From an uncultured Holophagaceae bacterium (GTDB taxonomy: Bacteria; Acidobacteriota; Holophagae; Holophagales; Holophagaceae): a stretch of 64,000 nucleotides of DNA. Below the pieces are notes generated by a model. That model did not search any database. It saw nothing but the letters and a program-made list of their open reading frames with translations, and had not been told where the DNA came from. The stretch covers positions 186,001 through 250,000 of the forward strand of contig CAIWKE010000011.1 of the NCBI GenBank assembly GCA_903913215.1, given 5' to 3'. Within the stretch, counting starts at the first letter, position 1, and the number at the start of each line of letters is the position of its first letter. The position numbers were made by a program, and so were the translations under genes. Positions 59,317 to 64,000 of the stretch are shown one piece after another.

Positions 59317-60849
59317 CTATCGTCGGAAGATCAGCAATAGGGCCAGGACCACAATCACCCCCCAAAGCAGGCTTCTGGTTCGGTCGATGCTTGCAGCCAT
59401 TCCCATGAGTTGGAGGGGCAGCCCCCGCAGGATGGTGTCTTCCTGCGGTGTCTCTGCCGCGTCCTCCGGCGCGGAACAGAGGTCCTTGGGGATTGGGAGC
59501 CCGAAGTCGGAGTAAGGTATGTTTTTCTGGATGGCGACCTTCAAGGCCCTGCCTGGCGTGTCGTAACTCCGGGCATTACCAATCGCATCCTTTAGTCGTT
59601 GGTAGCTCTCCCAGGGGTTCCCCGGTACGAAGTGCGCCTTGAATTCGTCGGGGCATCGACCCTTGATTTCCTCACCGAAAGGCACCAAACCCCACACCAT
59701 TTCAAGGAGTTGCAGATCCCTGAACTCTGCTTCTAACCTGTCACGGCCCAGAGTCTTCACTCGCCTCTCACAGATTATGTGGCCGTAGTGCTGGCTGAAA
59801 CTCCTGGAATCAGTCACCTCTTTGGGTGCTGCCTTGATGATCTTCGAAATGGCAGATGACTGCGCCATTGTCGCGCCGTAATATCCATCGGCTAAGTCTC
59901 CAAGTTCGTCGAACTTCCTCAGACCTTCCTCAAGCGACTCACCCGGCTGAAAGACCAGGGCCGAGATGACAGAATCGTTCAGGTGGAAATTAGGATGTGA
60001 AAGCGCCGCAATACGGGTGTCCTTGTTCGTGGCTTTCTCGAAAATCTCTGCACGCCAGCCGAACAACCTGAAGTCGTCTCGATGCAGAAGTGCTCTCTTT
60101 TGGTATTCATCTAGGGTGTCCAGGACATTCCCACCGACGCCTCCGCTAAGGCCGCCTTCCTCGGGCAAGTGCTGTAGCAGGGCGAAGGCGACCTGCCGTG
60201 GCACTTTTGGGACGATTTCCCACAGGGCAGAAAGGCTCTTCCCTGCCTGGTAGTCTGCCCATCCGTCGCTGAAAGACACCGAATAACCCTCGGTCTTCTT
60301 TAACCGATTCGCCACGGTATCCCAGGTCAGGTACTGCAAGGTCACATCGACCATCTCCTGCTCCGATACCTTCGCCTCGGGGAATAAATTTTCAGTCGCA
60401 TATACCAGGAGTTTTGAGAATTCTTCGCCGTCGTGCTCGATACCGGTAACTGCGGCCAGCCGCCAGCTCTGTGCTGCGGCCCAGAATGCCTCTGGCTTGT
60501 AGTTAAGCCACTTCATTACTGCGAATTCGGTCCGATTTAATCTCACCAGGGGTGAGACATCGCTCAGGATCTTCGCGTACCTCGCCAGTTCATCCGCTTC
60601 CGCCCCTTCACTAGGTTCATACACATGCCGAGCTGCGAGATAGCGGACGAAGCTGTTGTCGTCCGCCAGGGCCAAGTCGAGGAGTCGGTTACGGTGGCTT
60701 GCGTAGTTCAAGGCTCCACGCTTCTCCAGCAAGAAGGGCAGCAGGGTGGTCTTCTCCATGACCGTGAGCCCCGGCCAGATGGCCGCGACTCGCTCAACCG
60801 CAAGAGGTGTCCCGTCAAACAAGGCCTTCAGGTCTTCGACTTGACTCAT
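59317..60849 (-). CDS. tail-anchored protein of unknown function, 510 aa
   Basis: Almost entirely helical, with a single C-terminal membrane segment (SLLWGVIVVLALLLIFRR), so probably tail-anchored with the large domain in the cytoplasm. The N-terminal part contains short helical-repeat-like units (NRLLDLALADDNSFVRYLAARHVYE; ALSHPNFHLNDSVISALVF) reminiscent of HEAT-like scaffolds. No catalytic motif. It precedes the PP2C gene on the same strand, so the two are probably a unit. No family recognised. Confidence 0.75.
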   Translation of the reverse strand: MSQVEDLKALFDGTPLAVERVAAIWPGLTVMEKTTLLPFLLEKRGALNYASHRNRLLDLALADDNSFVRYLAARHVYEPSEGAEADELARYAKILSDVSPLVRLNRTEFAVMKWLNYKPEAFWAAAQSWRLAAVTGIEHDGEEFSKLLVYATENLFPEAKVSEQEMVDVTLQYLTWDTVANRLKKTEGYSVSFSDGWADYQAGKSLSALWEIVPKVPRQVAFALLQHLPEEGGLSGGVGGNVLDTLDEYQKRALLHRDDFRLFGWRAEIFEKATNKDTRIAALSHPNFHLNDSVISALVFQPGESLEEGLRKFDELGDLADGYYGATMAQSSAISKIIKAAPKEVTDSRSFSQHYGHIICERRVKTLGRDRLEAEFRDLQLLEMVWGLVPFGEEIKGRCPDEFKAHFVPGNPWESYQRLKDAIGNARSYDTPGRALKVAIQKNIPYSDFGLPIPKDLCSAPEDAAETPQEDTILRGLPLQLMGMAASIDRTRSLLWGVIVVLALLLIFRR

Positions 60850-60979
60850 AGCGGCTCCGGTTCTGAGCGTTATTTACCCATAGGTTATCTGGAATCGTTA
60901 CCATTATTGGAATCAACGCCATCTTCAGCCAACCAAGCTACCTTTGTTCGCTAGGCTCCTCATCAAAGGTGAAAGCATC

Positions 60980-61450
60980 ATGGATCACTCAAAGAACCTT
61001 GAGATAACGAATCCAAACCATGCCTGGGTGGCATCGGAATTAGACAAGCTTTTCCTTGAGTGGTCGGATTGGCAGCAAGAGGTCATACAAATTGTCGATC
61101 GACCGTACGATCGGAACCGTCAGAGTGAAGTTTTCGCAGACGGGGAAGAAATGATGCTGAGGCACAAAATTATCCAGGCAAAGACCCTGACCTTTCTAAA
61201 CAACAACATTGAGGGTCATGGATTCCTTGGGTTCGATCGCACTGATTTACGATTGAATGTGCGCGTAAAACACCGGGTGGAAGAACTGGAAATCCTTAAG
61301 GCATGCCTCCAATACGCGAGGGTTCCTGAGAGTTATTGGAAGCAGAAAGGCAAAGAGCTTGTCGAGAACTTGGCAAAGAAAACCGGCGATTCTGCAATTG
61401 ATATCGCTGCAAGCTATCTTAAAAATCCAATGAGCATCGGGTCAAACTAA
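60980..61450 (+). CDS. hypothetical protein, 156 aa
   Basis: Start ATG at 60980 with GGTGAAAG; an earlier in-frame start at 60944 is less likely. Soluble, mostly helical, charged (HRVEELEILKACLQYARVPESYW; KGKELVENLAKKTGD). Less GC-rich DNA. Divergent from the tail-anchored gene. No family recognised. Confidence 0.65.
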   Translation: MDHSKNLEITNPNHAWVASELDKLFLEWSDWQQEVIQIVDRPYDRNRQSEVFADGEEMMLRHKIIQAKTLTFLNNNIEGHGFLGFDRTDLRLNVRVKHRVEELEILKACLQYARVPESYWKQKGKELVENLAKKTGDSAIDIAASYLKNPMSIGSN

Positions 61451-61622
61451 CTTCCGCTCAAGCGTGGTCAGCAGGCTCACATCAACCGCAACCAAGCCCA
61501 CGGCTGGGCCGGTTACCCTTTGGCACCTCGGTTGATTCATTGGCGAATTCCCTGGTATCGGGCCCCAAGTAGATCTATCCAAGTGCTAGATTAGTGGTAT
61601 GTTAGCTTATTTTTAAAAAAGT
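61451..61622. other. intergenic DNA, no gene seen
   Basis: About 170 bp of mixed composition between the 156-aa gene and the blaI-like promoter. A short ORF on the minus strand (61602-61793) overlaps the promoter and start of the next gene and lacks a ribosome site. No convincing terminator. Confidence 0.5.
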
Positions 61623-61663
61623 ACGGCAATTGCCGTTGACAAGAACGGCGGGAATCGTACGAT
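61623..61663 (+). promoter_or_regulatory. promoter of blaI-blaR1-like operon with palindromic operator
   Basis: TTGACA (61636-61641), 16-bp spacer, TACGAT (61658-61663). A perfect 14-bp palindrome ACGGCAATTGCCGT (61623-61636) touches the -35. BlaI-type repressors bind short palindromes over their own promoters, so this is a likely autoregulatory operator. The sequence differs from the classical TACA-N2-TGTA dyad. AAGGAG follows before the ATG. Confidence 0.65.
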
Positions 61664-61688
61664 GTAAGCCGTAGATCAAGGAGTCCTC

Positions 61689-62087
61689 ATGTCTCTCTAT
61701 CCTTCTGAGGGCCTGCCCATGCCCACAGATGCAGAGCTTTCGGTTCTTCGCCTGCTTTGGGCTAAGGGACCTCTGACCGTCCGTCAACTGCATGAGGGCT
61801 TGTCCAAGGAACGCGACCTTGGATACACCACGGTTCTGAAGGCCGTGCAGGTGATGATGGAAAAAGGTCTAGTGGACCGGGATGACTCAGAACGCAGCCA
61901 TGTTTACCGGGCGGCTGTGGCTGAAGGGGAGACCAAGGGAAAGTTGGTGTCAGATCTGTTGGCAAAGGCCTTCGCCGGATCTGCCAGTGACCTCCTAGTT
62001 CACGCCCTGAAGGCGGGAAAGGCCAGCCCTGCTGACCTTGATGCCATCCAGGAGCTTCTTGACGAGGCACGGCGGGGTCGGTCATGA
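61689..62087 (+). CDS. BlaI/MecI/CopY-family winged-helix repressor
   Basis: 132 residues. Family core: TDAELSVLRLLWAKGPLTVRQLHEGL, DLGYTTVLKAVQVMMEKGLVDRDD, then RSHVYRAAV, the usual cleavage region. C-terminal helix dimerises. ATG overlaps none upstream; the stop overlaps the next gene by ATGA. In known systems the BlaR1 partner triggers cleavage of this repressor. Confidence 0.93.
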   Translation: MSLYPSEGLPMPTDAELSVLRLLWAKGPLTVRQLHEGLSKERDLGYTTVLKAVQVMMEKGLVDRDDSERSHVYRAAVAEGETKGKLVSDLLAKAFAGSASDLLVHALKAGKASPADLDAIQELLDEARRGRS

Positions 62088-63769
62088 GCGGCTTCCTGCA
62101 TGCCTCGTGGCTCCCTGCGGTGGGGTGGGTTCTTCTGCACACCCTATGGGAAGGGGCTCTTGTGGCCCTCGCGGCAGCCGCAGTCCTTCGAGTCCTCAGG
62201 GGATCTTCTCCCAGGGTGCGATATGTCGTGGCAGTCACGGCTCTCTTCCTCATGGCGGGGATGCCTTTTCGACACTTGGCCTCTTTTCAACCAGGTCCGC
62301 CTCGCGTGGTTTTAGCTCAGGGTGGCTCGGTCTCTGAAGGGAAGTCCTTAACTCGGGTTGCTCCAACTCCAACTCCGACTCCAACTCTGCGGACGCGCAT
62401 GGTGATGGGCCTGGAGCGGGGTTTGCCCTGGGCCGCAGTGTTTTGGGCATTAGGCGTGTGTTGTAGCCTCCTGCGTTTGGCGGGGGGCTGGGTATGGCTC
62501 CAAAGACTGCGCTGGGGGAAAGCGGAACTGGCACCAGATGAACTCCAGCGTAAGCTGTTGGATCTGTGCCGCCGTGCTGGATTGAAAAGGGCGGTCACCC
62601 TCCTGACCTGTGATGGGCTTGCGGGGCCTAGCGTGGTTGGGGTGTTGCGCCCCGCGATCCTGGTTCCTGCAGGATGGTTCCTCAATCTTCCGCCTGATCA
62701 AGTGGAAGCCCTCCTCGCCCACGAGCTAGCTCATGTCCTCCGCTATGACTACTCCGTGAATCTTTTGCAGTCCCTTCTTGAAGTTGTCATGTTCTACCAT
62801 CCGGGTGTTTGGTGGCTCTCCCGCAGAATTCGTGTAGAGCGGGAACTCGCCTGCGACACCTTCGCCGCCAGCCTCATCGGAGACGCACTGCCTCTGGCTG
62901 AGGCTCTAACAACCTTGGAATTGCGTGGCCTTGGCCGCGCTTCATTTGACCTCGCACCTGCAGCCCATGGAGGCTCACTCATGGAACGAATCTCTCATCT
63001 ACTCCTGCCACCCCGCCGCACTTCGAGCGCCCCGGCCTTTGGAGCAATGGCGGTAATGGCTGTGCTGCTTGTCTCGGGCCTTCATATGGTCGCCCAAACG
63101 CCTGACCCTACGCTGGTGCAGCCATCCCCAAATGCTCGGCTTATCAAAGTTCCCAAGGTCACAGGAGTGAATGCTGATCATTCCAGGCTATATATATTTT
63201 CTAGAAGTGCCAAAGATGCTGAAGGTAAGGACATTCCGAATACACAGCTTCTTGATATTAAGGCCAACCAGGTTCCACTAAACCAGCTATGGAAGGACTT
63301 TGCTATAGTTGTGAAGGATCCAAGCCAAACCAAAGATAGTCAGATTTGGGAAGGGCGAGATGATCAGGTTAGTGGTCCCCTAGTAGACATAAACCTGACC
63401 GCAGTTAAGGCTGATGAAGTGCTAGCAATCCTTCATCGACTGGCCAAACAGTTCGGTGTGAGTGCATACCAACCACCAAGCTCCACTGAGCTTCGCATTG
63501 TTAAGGTGACCTTGGCACCAGTCCCTACGAACCCACTAGCTGTAATTTGCAGTGCGGAAATCAGGGATCCAGCGACCGGGATACTTGTATTTGCGCCCCG
63601 GATTTTGATCGACAAGGGTAATGTAGGTCGAGTGTCGGCCGGGGATAGTAATTCATCGACAATATTCGAGGTCACTGTGGATAAGACAGGGTCTTCTGGG
63701 GAATTTACAATGACCTACAGTAGGGCCGGAGAGGTTGTGAGTATCCAGAAAGGAAAGGTCCCAAACTAG
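62084..63769 (+). CDS. BlaR1/MecR1-family M56 metallopeptidase sensor with unusual C-terminal domain
   Basis: 561 residues. Four membrane segments; M56 zinc motif HELAHV (about 212) with the downstream Glu in RVERELACD. The last membrane helix (AFGAMAVMAVLLVSGLH) is at about 315. The exported C-terminal 225 residues are not a penicillin-binding domain: no SxxK/KTG set. Part of it (VDINLTAVKADEVLAILHRLAKQFGV, about 435-460) has the beta-alpha-beta look of STN/secretin N-domains. Sensed signal unknown. DNA is less GC-rich over the sensor part. Coupled to the blaI-like gene. Confidence 0.88.
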   Translation: MSGFLHASWLPAVGWVLLHTLWEGALVALAAAAVLRVLRGSSPRVRYVVAVTALFLMAGMPFRHLASFQPGPPRVVLAQGGSVSEGKSLTRVAPTPTPTPTLRTRMVMGLERGLPWAAVFWALGVCCSLLRLAGGWVWLQRLRWGKAELAPDELQRKLLDLCRRAGLKRAVTLLTCDGLAGPSVVGVLRPAILVPAGWFLNLPPDQVEALLAHELAHVLRYDYSVNLLQSLLEVVMFYHPGVWWLSRRIRVERELACDTFAASLIGDALPLAEALTTLELRGLGRASFDLAPAAHGGSLMERISHLLLPPRRTSSAPAFGAMAVMAVLLVSGLHMVAQTPDPTLVQPSPNARLIKVPKVTGVNADHSRLYIFSRSAKDAEGKDIPNTQLLDIKANQVPLNQLWKDFAIVVKDPSQTKDSQIWEGRDDQVSGPLVDINLTAVKADEVLAILHRLAKQFGVSAYQPPSSTELRIVKVTLAPVPTNPLAVICSAEIRDPATGILVFAPRILIDKGNVGRVSAGDSNSSTIFEVTVDKTGSSGEFTMTYSRAGEVVSIQKGKVPN

Positions 63770-63811
63770 TAAGATCAGAAATCCCAAAAGGAATCTCACC
63801 AACCCAGACTC

Positions 63812-63850
63812 GGCCCCGCTCATTATTTCGATGCTGGCGGGGCCGATTTT
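63812..63850 (+). terminator. terminator of the blaI-blaR1-like operon
   Basis: GGCCCCGC (63812-63819) and GCGGGGCC (63837-63844) pair around a 17-base loop, followed by GATTTT. 42 bp after the stop. Confidence 0.65.
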
Positions 63851-63871
63851 CCTAATTCGCCAGGTGATTCC

Positions 63872-64000
63872 ATGAAGAGGCGTGACCAAAAACTGGAGAT
63901 GTTCCTCTTTGTATTGCTTCTCCTGCGGTTCTCCATATTTATCCCACATGTATTTTGGATTTATATCATCACGACAGGCATAACAACCTATTTCGCGATA
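63872..64000 (+). CDS. membrane protein, partial (continues past window)
   Basis: Open to the window end, 43 codons. MKRRDQKLEM, then a hydrophobic helix (FLFVLLLLRFSIFIPHVFWI) and a second starting at IYIITTGITTYF. CAGGTG precedes the ATG. Family cannot be told from this fragment. Confidence 0.55.
   Translation, partial: MKRRDQKLEMFLFVLLLLRFSIFIPHVFWIYIITTGITTYFAI

Noticed and set aside
63653-63949. 98-codon minus-strand ORF at the right end
   Set aside because: Covers the end of the BlaR1-like gene and its terminator in antisense, no family motif.
58384-64000. Second copy of the tRNA-Asn 3' end as an attachment site
   Set aside because: No copy of the T-arm and acceptor end was seen downstream within the window, so an island end cannot be claimed here.

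Overview
The window reads as a chromosomal segment of a GC-rich, Gram-negative, probably anaerobic or facultative bacterium. LpxD, TonB-dependent uptake and many signal peptides show an outer membrane. Pyruvate:ferredoxin oxidoreductase with an Nfn-type transhydrogenase suggests ferredoxin-based metabolism, and MglA/MglB suggests polar motility control. Together this looks most like Acidobacteriota, class Holophagae (Geothrix/Holophaga relatives). That assignment is inference from gene content and composition, not a database match.

Layout. 1-9.0 kb (minus): nifJ (cut by the window edge), a hemerythrin-NfnA-NfnB triple fusion, and a CHASE/PAS hybrid histidine kinase. 9.0-12.1 kb (plus): a small unknown gene, then a Phe-rich leader peptide and attenuator in front of pheA and a type II DAHP synthase. 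12.3-19.4 kb: a 1991-residue PKD-repeat lipoprotein with an outer-membrane-like protein and a small membrane protein. 19.4-24 kb: isoaspartyl peptidase, moaA, a DUF1444-like gene and recA. 24-31.4 kb: a soluble hybrid kinase with a receiver-like partner, a GT2 glycosyltransferase with a ClC channel, and a cation/proton antiporter. 31.4-36.5 kb (minus): a cobalamin-riboswitch-controlled uptake operon, btuB-btuF-btuC-btuD. 36.6-41.3 kb (plus): mtnP, two small genes, lpxD, an M23 peptidase and an outer membrane protein. 41.3-50.7 kb: mixed housekeeping genes (EamA transporter, cupin, M16 protease, rdgB, ThiF/MoeB, 5'-nucleotidase). 50.8-53.8 kb (minus): xseB-ispA-dxs. 53.9-57.9 kb: a secreted DUF4412-like protein, a sigma-54 response regulator, a Lys/Ala-rich secreted protein behind a good -24/-12 promoter, and mglB-mglA. 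58.3 kb: tRNA-Asn. 58.4-64 kb: a visibly less GC-rich accessory stretch with a PP2C-like phosphatase, a tail-anchored unknown protein, a small unknown gene, and a BlaI/BlaR1-type pair with a non-penicillin-binding sensor domain.

The most informative signals are regulatory. They are a classical Phe attenuator, a cobalamin riboswitch, a -24/-12 promoter with two upstream direct repeats next to a sigma-54 activator gene, a 14-bp palindrome over the -35 of the blaI-like gene, and three sets of short-period inverted repeats in intergenic DNA, one of them running into the signal-peptide region of the btuF-like gene. No IS element, prophage, CRISPR array or rRNA was seen.
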